NCBI RefSeq assembly: GCF_015690355.1
Contig: NZ_JADPRT010000007.1
Location: forward strand, 367,558 to 431,557
DNA: 64,000 nt
Reading direction: 5' to 3'
Origin: Streptacidiphilus fuscans
Lineage (GTDB): Bacteria; Actinomycetota; Actinomycetes; Streptomycetales; Streptomycetaceae
The position numbers and the translations under genes are program-made. The stretch's first letter is position 1. Every line of letters begins with the position of its first letter. Positions 16,110 through 23,513 of this stretch are shown piece by piece. The notes under the pieces were generated by a model. That model saw only the letters and a program-made list of their open reading frames with translations, did no database searches and was not told where the DNA came from.

Positions 16110-16745
16110 TCAGAGGTCGAAAGAGGTTCCCGGTTCCACCCGGGTGAAGAGCGTCTGCTCGGTGACATTGCCACCGACCAGGCGCTCTCCCACTGACAGC
16201 CCCGGGACCGAGAGCAGCGCGTCGTGGACGGCGAGGCTGCGCTTCGCGCCCACCGCGCGGGCGTAGTCGATCACCTCGCCGGTCTTCGACCACGGCGCGT
16301 GCAGCGGCAGCAACAGGGTCTCCACCGGCGCCTCGGGCACGGTCAGCGAGTCGCCGGGGTGGAAGACGCCCTCGACCAGGTAGCCGTTGTTCCGCACGAT
16401 CGGGATGTCCGGGTGGATCACCGCGTGCCACTCGCCGTGCACCTCCACCTCGAACCCCGCGGCGGTGAAGGCGTCGCCGTGTCCGACGACGGTCACCCGG
16501 CCCGCGCCGAGGCCCTCCAGTTGGGCGGCGACGGTCTTGTCGGCGAAGATCCGCAGCGCCGGGTTGGCCTGGGCCGCCGCCCGCAGCGTCGCCTCCACGA
16601 AGTGGTCCGCGTGCTCGTGCGTGATCAGCACGGCGTCCGCGCCGTCGATCGCCGTGTCTTCGCTGAACGCGCCGGGGTCGAGCACGAGGGTCTGTCCGTC
16701 CCGCTCCAGACGGACGCAGGCATGGCCGAGTTTGGTGAGTCGCAT
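16110..16745 (-). CDS. MBL-fold metal-dependent hydrolase
   Basis: 211 residues of the small UlaG-like metallo-beta-lactamase group. Metal ligands are visible in LITHEHADHF (HxHxDH, near 40-49), GEWHAVIHPD and FHPGDSLTV. The N-terminus MRLTKLGHACVRLERDG and LVLDPG are family hallmarks. The substrate is unknown; related proteins act on small phosphoesters or lactones. It starts 17 bp after the ROK kinase stop on the same strand, so it is likely co-transcribed. Start ATG at 16745, chosen because the conserved region begins there. Confidence 0.88.
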   Translation of the reverse strand: MRLTKLGHACVRLERDGQTLVLDPGAFSEDTAIDGADAVLITHEHADHFVEATLRAAAQANPALRIFADKTVAAQLEGLGAGRVTVVGHGDAFTAAGFEVEVHGEWHAVIHPDIPIVRNNGYLVEGVFHPGDSLTVPEAPVETLLLPLHAPWSKTGEVIDYARAVGAKRSLAVHDALLSVPGLSVGERLVGGNVTEQTLFTRVEPGTSFDL

Positions 16746-16762
16746 GCCCACCATCCTGCCCC

Positions 16763-17836
16763 TCAAAGATCCACAGCGCCCGTGGTTTTGGATGAACTCC
16801 CCGCCGTCCACCACTGCCCCAGCCGCCGCGCGGGCGTGCCCTCGACGCGGCTGCGCTTGACCGTGCGGAACCGCCGTGCGCGCCCGCGGGCCAGGTCGGC
16901 GGCGCCGATCATCCCGGCCGTGTTGCCCAATTGGGCGCCGACCACGTCGCACTCGGGGCGGAAGCCGCGGCCCGTCAGGTTCCGCCGGTAGGCCTCACGT
17001 GCCGGGCCCAGCAGCAGTTCGCCGGCCGCCGAGACGCCGCCGCCGATGACGAACCGGCCGGGGTCCAGGGCCGCGGCCAGGTTGGCCAGGCCCAGGCCCA
17101 GCCAGTTGCCGATCTCCTGCAGCAGTTCGATCGCGCACGGGTCCCCGTCCTGCGCGGCCTCCGTCACCAGCGGGCCGGTGATCGCGCCCACGTCGCCGTC
17201 GACGCGGTCCAGCAGCGGCTGGGCGACGGGGGACTCGGCGGCGGCCAGTTCGCGCGCCTCGCGGACCAGGGCGTTGCCGGACGAGTACTGCTCCCAGCAG
17301 CCCCGGTTGCCGCAGGGACAGCGGTGGCCGCCGGGGACGACGGTCATATGGCCGAACTCCCCGGCCATCCCGTAGCGGCCCCGGTCCAGGCGGCCGGAGC
17401 GGACGATCGCGCCGCCGATGCCGGTGCCCAGGTTGACCATCACCAGGCGCTCCTCGTCCGCGCCCGCGCCGAAGCGCCACTCCGCCCAGGCTGCGGCGTT
17501 GGCGTCGTTCTCGACGACCACCGGGAGCTTGAGGCGGTCGCTCAGCGCCGCCTGCAGCGGTTCGTTGCGCCAGCTCAGGTGCGGGGCGAAGAGGACCCGG
17601 GCGCGCTGCGCGTCGACGAACCCCGCCGCGCCGATGCCGACCGCGTGGACGTCGTGCCGGTCGGCCAGGGCCAGGACGAGCTCCGTGATGACGTCCTCGA
17701 CGACCTTCGGGCTCTTGCTGCGGTGCGGCGTCTCCGTGCGGATCTGCTCGACGATGGCGCCCTCGCCGTCGACCACAGCGGCTGCGATCTTCGTGCCGCC
17801 GATGTCGATGCCGACGGCCGGAAGCCGAAGCGCCAT
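16763..17836 (-). CDS. ROK-family sugar kinase (glucokinase-like)
   Basis: A 357-residue ROK protein that phosphorylates a hexose with ATP. The phosphate loop is GIDIGGTKIAAAVVD at the N-terminus and the catalytic Asp is in VVENDANAAAWAE. GTGIGGAIV is the second nucleotide motif. GHMTVVPGGHRCPCGNRGCWE carries the His-Cys3 zinc site diagnostic for ROK. No DNA-binding domain is present, so it is a kinase and not a repressor. The ATG at 17836 lacks a strong ribosome site, and a GTG at 17869 is an alternative. The C-terminal 35 residues (SRVEGTPARRLGQWW...) are unusual. Confidence 0.88.
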   Translation of the reverse strand: MALRLPAVGIDIGGTKIAAAVVDGEGAIVEQIRTETPHRSKSPKVVEDVITELVLALADRHDVHAVGIGAAGFVDAQRARVLFAPHLSWRNEPLQAALSDRLKLPVVVENDANAAAWAEWRFGAGADEERLVMVNLGTGIGGAIVRSGRLDRGRYGMAGEFGHMTVVPGGHRCPCGNRGCWEQYSSGNALVREARELAAAESPVAQPLLDRVDGDVGAITGPLVTEAAQDGDPCAIELLQEIGNWLGLGLANLAAALDPGRFVIGGGVSAAGELLLGPAREAYRRNLTGRGFRPECDVVGAQLGNTAGMIGAADLARGRARRFRTVKRSRVEGTPARRLGQWWTAGSSSKTTGAVDL

Positions 17837-17956
17837 CCTGCGAACGTATTCGCCGTACTCGCCGTACACACTGCTCAACTGAGGTCCGTTCCTCGCGCGC
17901 TGCCCGGGCACCTCCATGGTCCCAGACCGGCACCGGCGCAGCGCGCCGACGGACCG

Positions 17957-19534
17957 TCAGCTCAGTTCGAGTGCCAGGAAGAAGTCGACCCGGTCCTCCA
18001 GCTTGGACAGGTCACGGCCGGTCAGTTCCTCGATCCGGCCGATGCGGTAGCGCAGGGTGTTGACGTGGACGTGGAGCGCCGCGGCGCAGCGCGTCCAGGA
18101 GCCGTCGTAGCGGAGGAAGGCCTCCAGGGTGCGGACCAGGTCCGCCTGGTGTTCCAGGTCGTACGCGACGACCCGGTCCAGCAGCCGGGAGCGGAACGCG
18201 CGCCGCACCTCGTCCGGGACGGCCGCCAGCAGCAGCACGTGCGAGGCCAGCTCCTCGGGACCGGCCACGCAGATCCGGCCGACCCGCGCGGAGGCGATAC
18301 GGCGGGCGTGACGGGCCTCCTCCAGCGCGCCGCGCAGTCCGCCGACGCCGGTGGCCGGGGCGCTGACGCCGATGGTGAGGCGGCCCTCCGGCCCGAGGCC
18401 GGCGTCGAGCGGGGCGAAGAGGTCGCCGAGCACCTCGGCGGCGGTCCGCTTGCCCACGGGCTGCGGCAGCAGCACGATCGCGCCGAGTCCGCCGCCACCG
18501 ACCAGGGCGCGGTCGTCCAGGCCGGTGACCGCCTCGACGACGGCCTCACGGGCCTCCCCCTCGCCGAGCCCCTGACTCTCGACGGAGACGACCACCCAGC
18601 CGGTGGGCAACGGCTGCTGACCGGTGCTCACGTCGGACAGCGTCATGGCGTGCGCGGCCTCCAGGGCGCGCAGCAGCTCGTCGGGGGCGGCGTCGCGCTG
18701 GAGCAGCGCGATCATCTCGTCGGCGAGGCGGGAGCGCAGGGTGCGGCTCTCGTCCCTGCGGACGCGCTCGGCGGAGACCAGCCGGGCCAGGTTCTCGGCG
18801 AGCTGCTGGCGCTTGACGGTCCATTCGGTGACGTCGCCCTCGATGGCGAGGATCCACTGCGCCAGCGCCGCACCACCGGCGACTGGCAGCAGCGAGAACT
18901 CGCGGGCGCCGACGCGGGCGCGGGTCGAGGGGGCGTGGCGTCGCCGCTGGGCCTCCAGATGGGCGCGGGCCAAATGGTCGCGCTCGGCGGGTTCGAGGCC
19001 CCCGGCCGGACCGGCGACGACACGGCCGGTCGGGGTGAGCACCCAGCAGTCGAGGTCGACGTCGCCGCCGAGCAGGTCGAGCACGGCGTCGAGGCCCGCG
19101 CCTCCGGCGGCGGAGACCAGCATCCGGTGACGGTCGACGAGCGCGGAAAGGTCGGCGGCACGGTCCGCCGAGACCTGGCGGACCACGTACTCGGTGACCG
19201 AGCCGAAGGCGACGTCCTCGCCGACGGCGAAGAGCGGCATCCGGTGGCGCGCGCAGGCGTCGACCAGGTCCTGCGGGACGGGGCCGACCTCGGCCTCACC
19301 GGCCGCGAGACCGGCCGCTCCCCCGGCGGCGAGGAAGCGGACGAAGCGTTCGGAGTCGTCGGGCTCGTAGCGCCAGAGCATGCCGGTGAGGACGAGCTCG
19401 CCACCGTGGAGGTACCGGCTCGGGTCGCGCAGGTCGGTCGTCATCACCCCGGTGACCACCCGATCCAGCTCGCCTTCCCCGGCGAGCAGGCGCATGGGCG
19501 GTGCGGTGGGAGCGAGCAGCGCGCCGATCCGCAC
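17957..19534 (-). CDS. pucR: PucR-family transcriptional regulator of purine catabolism
   Basis: 525 residues. The N-terminal PucR domain (VMTTDLRDPSRYLHGGELVLTGMLWR, about 30-55) and the C-terminal GGDEF-derived/HTH_30 domain ending WTRCAAALHVHVNTLRYRIGRIEELTGRDL are both present. PucR proteins activate xanthine dehydrogenase and other purine genes in Bacillus; here xanthine dehydrogenase lies 2.5 kb away beyond the M3 peptidase. The start is GTG at 19534 with GGAGGT 8 nt upstream. A perfect 42-bp palindrome sits 27 bp before the start codon and probably shapes expression of this gene. Confidence 0.92.
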   Translation of the reverse strand: MRIGALLAPTAPPMRLLAGEGELDRVVTGVMTTDLRDPSRYLHGGELVLTGMLWRYEPDDSERFVRFLAAGGAAGLAAGEAEVGPVPQDLVDACARHRMPLFAVGEDVAFGSVTEYVVRQVSADRAADLSALVDRHRMLVSAAGGAGLDAVLDLLGGDVDLDCWVLTPTGRVVAGPAGGLEPAERDHLARAHLEAQRRRHAPSTRARVGAREFSLLPVAGGAALAQWILAIEGDVTEWTVKRQQLAENLARLVSAERVRRDESRTLRSRLADEMIALLQRDAAPDELLRALEAAHAMTLSDVSTGQQPLPTGWVVVSVESQGLGEGEAREAVVEAVTGLDDRALVGGGGLGAIVLLPQPVGKRTAAEVLGDLFAPLDAGLGPEGRLTIGVSAPATGVGGLRGALEEARHARRIASARVGRICVAGPEELASHVLLLAAVPDEVRRAFRSRLLDRVVAYDLEHQADLVRTLEAFLRYDGSWTRCAAALHVHVNTLRYRIGRIEELTGRDLSKLEDRVDFFLALELS

Positions 19535-19560
19535 GTCGGGTACCTCCGGATTGTCGGGTC

Positions 19561-19602
19561 AGAGGCTGTCGGGAACCTGGGCCCAGGTTCCCGACAGCCT
19601 CT
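19561..19602. promoter_or_regulatory. Perfect 42-bp palindrome upstream of pucR
   Basis: The left 21 bases run from AGAGGCTGTCGG to ACCTGGG, and the right 21 are their exact reverse complement, with centre GGGCCC. It lies 27 bp before the pucR GTG and 124 bp after the M3 peptidase stop. It could end peptidase transcription, be an operator, or form a leader hairpin. No run of T follows on either strand. Confidence 0.85.
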
Positions 19603-19725
19603 CAGGGGAAGTTTTCCGGTGCACCGTACCTGACGATCGGTGACACGCGTCGAATCGCCCGGACGGCAGACAGGACCGCGCCGGACCCGGTCCCGTCTGC
19701 CTCCAGCGTCCCCCTTCCCGCCCGG

Positions 19726-21828
19726 CTACGCCTCCGAGCCGGGTGCGGCGACGCCGTCCAGACCGCGACGCGCCAGCAGCGGCTGGATCTCCGGGGCGCG
19801 GCCGCGGAACGCGGCGAACGCGCCCATCGAGTCGACGCTGCCGCCGCGGCTCAGCAGCTCACGCCGGAAGATCTCGCCGCTCTCGCGGACGGAGACGCCC
19901 GCCGCCGCGTTGGACTTGAACCACTCCACCGTGTCGGCGTCGAGGACCTCGGACCAGATGTAGCCGTAGTAGCCCGCCGCGTAGCCGCCCGCGAAGATGT
20001 GGGCGAAGTAGCCCGTCCGGTAGCGGGGCGGGATGGACGGGTGGGCCAGGCCGTAGCGGGTGAGCGCCTCCGCCTCGAAGGCCTCGGCGGCCTCCGGGGT
20101 CTCGGCGATCGGGTCCTTGGCGGGGCGGATGTGCCAGGCCCAGTCGAGCAGTGCCGCCGCCAGGTACTCCACCGTGCGGAAGCCCTCGCCGAAGTTCTGC
20201 GCCTCGCGCGCCCGCTCGACCAGCTCGGCGGGCAGCGGCTCGCCGGTCTCGACGTGGCGGGCGTAGTTGGCCAGCACCTCGGGCCACTCCTGCCACATCT
20301 CGTTGACCTGCGAGGGGTACTCGACGAAGTCGCGCGGGACCTCGGTGCCGGCCAGCGAGGGGTAGCGGACGTCGGAGAAGAGGCCGTGCAGGGCGTGGCC
20401 GAACTCGTGGAAGAGGGTGCGGACCTCGTCCCAGGTGAGCAGGGCCGGCTCGCCCGCCGGGGGCTTGGCGATGTTGAGGTTGTTGACCACGACCGGCTTC
20501 TGGCCGAACAGTCCCGACTGGGCGACCAGCTCGTTCATCCAGGCGCCGCCGCGCTTGGACTCGCGGGCGAAGAAGTCGCCGACGAAAAGCCCGACGGAGC
20601 TGCCGTCGGCGTTGCGGACCTCGAAGACCCGGGCGTCGGGGTGGTAGGCGACCAGGTCGGGACGGTCGACGAAGGTGACGCCGTAGACCAGCCCGGCGGC
20701 GTGGAAGACGCCGCGCCGGAGCACGGACTCCAGCTCCAGGTAGGGGCGCATCTCGGCGGTGTCGACGTCGTACTGCTCCTTGCGGACCCGCTCCGAAAGG
20801 AACTGCCAGTCGGACGCGGCGACGACCCCGTCCGCGGCACCCTCGGCGGCGGCCAGCGCCGCGCCCTCGCGGTCGGCGTTGGCCATCGCGGGGGCGACCA
20901 GGCGGCCCAGCATCGACTCGACGGCCTCGGTGGTGCCCGCCGTCTGGTCGGAGACCTCCCAGGCCGCGTGGCTGGGGAAGCCGAGCAGTTCGGCGCGCTC
21001 GGCGCGCAGCGCCGCCATCCGGGCGGCGACCGGGCCGTTGACGGTGATGCCGCGCCGCAGCGAGGCGTCCAGCAGGCGGGCGCGCAGCTCGGGGTCGGTC
21101 AGCGAGGCGAGCTCGGTCTGGTTGGAGAAGTTCTTCAGGCTGATGACGTAGCGGCCGTCGTGGCCCAGCGCCTTGGCGTTCTCCGCGGCGGCGGCGATCT
21201 TGTCCTCGGGGAGGCCGGCCAGCTGCTCGGCGGTGTCGAGCACCAGCGCCGCCGCGCGGGTCTCCTCGAAGACCTGCCGCTCGAACGTGGTGGTGAGCGT
21301 CGCCAGCTCCGCGTTGAGCTCGCGCAGCCGGGCCTGGCCGGACTCGTCGAGGCGGGCGCCGCTGCGGACGAAGCGGGAGTGGTGGCGTTCGAGCAGGCGC
21401 AGCGACTCCGGGTCCAGGTCCAGCTCGTCGCGGCGGGCGTGGACGGCGTCGATCCGGGCGAAGAGAGCCGGGTCCAGGCGGATCGCGTCGCTGTGGGCGG
21501 CGAGGCGCGGGCTGATCTCCGCCTCCAGCTCCCGCAGGCTCGGGGTGGAGTCGGAGCTGGTCTTGTTGAAGAACACGAGCTCCACCCGGCGCAGCAGCGT
21601 TCCGCTGCGTTCCAGGGCCACAAGAGTGTTCTCGAAGTCGGCGGGCGCGGGGTTCGCGGTGATCGCCGCGATCTCGGCGAGTTGCTCGGCCATTCCGGCC
21701 TCGAAGGCCGGGAGGTAGTGGCCCTCCTCGATCCGCTGGAACGGCGGCAGTTCGAAGGGCAGGTCGCTGGCCTGCAGGAACGGATTGGGCGAGGAAGTCG
21801 CCTCGGGCTGCTGTGTGGGCTCGGTCAC
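19726..21828 (-). CDS. M3-family metallopeptidase (peptidyl-dipeptidase Dcp type)
   Basis: A 700-residue cytosolic zinc oligopeptidase. The zinc motif HEFGH is at 474-478 in TLFHEFGHALHGLFSD, with the third ligand in the following helix. GYAAGYYGYIWSEVLDAD near the C-terminus is the substrate-binding segment shared by Dcp and oligopeptidase A. Length matches Dcp (about 680). It removes dipeptides from the C-terminus of short peptides in protein turnover. No signal peptide. It is divergent from the xanthine dehydrogenase operon across 267 bp, and no functional link to purines is apparent. Confidence 0.93.
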   Translation of the reverse strand: MTEPTQQPEATSSPNPFLQASDLPFELPPFQRIEEGHYLPAFEAGMAEQLAEIAAITANPAPADFENTLVALERSGTLLRRVELVFFNKTSSDSTPSLRELEAEISPRLAAHSDAIRLDPALFARIDAVHARRDELDLDPESLRLLERHHSRFVRSGARLDESGQARLRELNAELATLTTTFERQVFEETRAAALVLDTAEQLAGLPEDKIAAAAENAKALGHDGRYVISLKNFSNQTELASLTDPELRARLLDASLRRGITVNGPVAARMAALRAERAELLGFPSHAAWEVSDQTAGTTEAVESMLGRLVAPAMANADREGAALAAAEGAADGVVAASDWQFLSERVRKEQYDVDTAEMRPYLELESVLRRGVFHAAGLVYGVTFVDRPDLVAYHPDARVFEVRNADGSSVGLFVGDFFARESKRGGAWMNELVAQSGLFGQKPVVVNNLNIAKPPAGEPALLTWDEVRTLFHEFGHALHGLFSDVRYPSLAGTEVPRDFVEYPSQVNEMWQEWPEVLANYARHVETGEPLPAELVERAREAQNFGEGFRTVEYLAAALLDWAWHIRPAKDPIAETPEAAEAFEAEALTRYGLAHPSIPPRYRTGYFAHIFAGGYAAGYYGYIWSEVLDADTVEWFKSNAAAGVSVRESGEIFRRELLSRGGSVDSMGAFAAFRGRAPEIQPLLARRGLDGVAAPGSEA

Positions 21829-21977
21829 GAGCTGACACTACGCCCAGTGCTGACAGCCCTGGCCACCCATTTCGCGACCGGAGAACACGAAGCGATCGTC
21901 GACGACTCGACCCGACCTGTTCGTCCGACGTTGGAGAAACGTACAGCCCTATGGGTGGCACTTCTGCGCCACCTTCA

Positions 21978-21998
21978 TGCCATCAGTGACTGACGGCA
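21978..21998. promoter_or_regulatory. Inverted repeat upstream of the xanthine dehydrogenase operon
   Basis: TGCCATCAGTGACTGACGGCA: arms TGCC-N-TCAG and CTGA-N-GGCA around TGA, 98 bp before the FAD-subunit start. A second repeat, GGTGGC...GCCACC, lies just upstream (21955-21974). PucR or another purine regulator is a candidate ligand; this is inference from place and symmetry. Confidence 0.4.
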
Positions 21999-22095
21999 CA
22001 TGGCGTGCGACTTGTGTACTGCTCACACACCTCCCCGCGCTCCCCGAGCATCCCGCAGTACCGCACCCGCTGTACCGACTGAAGGAGTCACCCGC

Positions 22096-23016
22096 ATGGA
22101 GTTCCTGCGGCCCGCCACCTGGGACGAGGCACTCGCGGCGAAGGCTGAGAACCCGTCCGCGCTGCCGATCTCCGGCGGTACCGACGTGATGGTCGAGCTC
22201 AACTTCGACCGCCACCGCCCCGCCGCGCTGTTGGACCTCAACCGGATCAGTGAGCTGACCGAGTGGGAGTCCGGCACGTTCGACGGCCCCGACGGCCGGC
22301 CCGTCGAGGGCGAGGTGATCCGGCTGGGCGCGGCCGTGCCGTACGCCCGCATCACCAACGAGCTGGGCGACCAGCTCCCCGGGCTGGCCATCGCCGGCAA
22401 CACCGTCGGATCCCCGCAGATCCGCAACCGCGGTAGCGTCGGAGGCAACCTGGGCGGCGCCTCGCCCGCCGGTGACGCCCACCCCGCGCTGCTGGCGGCG
22501 GGACGCGACGTCTACGTCGAGGCGCAGTCGGTCCGCGGCACCCGCCTGATCGCGATCGACGACTTCTACGTCGGCGTCAAGCGCAACAGCCTGGAGCCGG
22601 ACGAGCTGATCCGCGCGGTGCGGATCCCGGTCGCGGACGGCCCCCAGCAGTTCTCGAAGATCGGCACCCGCAACGCGATGGTCATCGCGGTCTGCGCCTT
22701 CGGCTTCGCCCTGCACCCCAAGAACCGGACGGTCGGCACCGGCATCGGCTCCGCCGCCCCCACCCCGCGCCGCGCCGTCGAGGCCGAGGAGTTCCTCGCC
22801 GGCGAACTGGCCGAGCGCGGGCTGTGGGAGTCCGGCGGCCTGATCGGTCCGGCCGCGATCCAGCGTTTCGGTGAGCTGGTCTCCGCCGCCTCGTCGCCCA
22901 TCGACGACGTGCGCGGGACCGCCGCCTACCGCCGCCACGCGCTGGCGGTCATGGCGCGGCGCACCCTGACCTGGACCTGGAACGAGTACACGCAGTCCCT
23001 GAGGAGCGCAGCATGA
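22096..23016 (+). CDS. xdhB: Xanthine dehydrogenase, FAD-binding subunit
   Basis: A 306-residue FAD-binding molybdopterin-dehydrogenase subunit. The flavin loops are PISGGTDVMVELN near 28-40 and AIAGNTVGSPQIRNRGSVGGNLGGASPAGD near 95-125, followed by a CO-dehydrogenase flavoprotein C-terminal domain. It passes electrons from the Fe-S centres to NAD+. The ATG at 22096 has GAAGGAG 8 nt upstream. The 2Fe-2S subunit gene overlaps its end by 4 bp (ATGA), and the molybdenum subunit follows, giving the order FAD, Fe-S, Mo. Confidence 0.93.
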   Translation: MEFLRPATWDEALAAKAENPSALPISGGTDVMVELNFDRHRPAALLDLNRISELTEWESGTFDGPDGRPVEGEVIRLGAAVPYARITNELGDQLPGLAIAGNTVGSPQIRNRGSVGGNLGGASPAGDAHPALLAAGRDVYVEAQSVRGTRLIAIDDFYVGVKRNSLEPDELIRAVRIPVADGPQQFSKIGTRNAMVIAVCAFGFALHPKNRTVGTGIGSAAPTPRRAVEAEEFLAGELAERGLWESGGLIGPAAIQRFGELVSAASSPIDDVRGTAAYRRHALAVMARRTLTWTWNEYTQSLRSAA

Positions 23017-23513
23017 GGGTGACCTTCAACGCCAACGGCCGCGAGGTCGAGGCGGACGACGTCTGGGAGGGCGAGAGCCTCCTGTTCATGCTCCGCGAGC
23101 GCCTGGGCCTGCCGGGTTCCAAGAACGCCTGCGAGCAGGGCGAGTGCGGCAGCTGCACGGTCTACCTGGACGGCAGCCCGGTCTGTTCCTGTCTGGTCGC
23201 CGCCGGTCAGGTGCAGGGCCGCGAGGTCCGCACCGTCGAGGGCCTGGCCGACCCGGAGGGCCGCCTGGACGACGTCCAGCAGGCCTTCGTGGACGCGGGC
23301 GCGGTGCAGTGCGGCTTCTGCACCCCGGGTCTGCTGGTGCAGACCCACGACCTGCTGGAGCGCAAGCAGCAGCCGAGCGACAACGACATCCGCGAGGCGC
23401 TCTCCGGCAACCTCTGCCGGTGCACCGGCTACGAGAAGATCATGGACGCGGTCCGACTCGCCTCGGCCCGCAAGTGCGCCAAGGGCGACACGAACGCGGA
23501 GGTGTCCAAGTGA
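23013..23513 (+). CDS. Xanthine dehydrogenase, 2Fe-2S subunit
   Basis: 166 residues. The plant-type ferredoxin cluster ligands are C40, C45, C48 (CEQGECGSC) and a later Cys at 58 or 60. The second [2Fe-2S] cluster ligands are C100, C103 (CGFC) and C135, C137 (CRCTGY). All eight ligand positions are filled. It relays electrons between the molybdenum site and FAD. Overlaps both neighbours by 4 bp (ATGA and GTGA), so subunit synthesis is coupled. Confidence 0.94.
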   Translation: MRVTFNANGREVEADDVWEGESLLFMLRERLGLPGSKNACEQGECGSCTVYLDGSPVCSCLVAAGQVQGREVRTVEGLADPEGRLDDVQQAFVDAGAVQCGFCTPGLLVQTHDLLERKQQPSDNDIREALSGNLCRCTGYEKIMDAVRLASARKCAKGDTNAEVSK

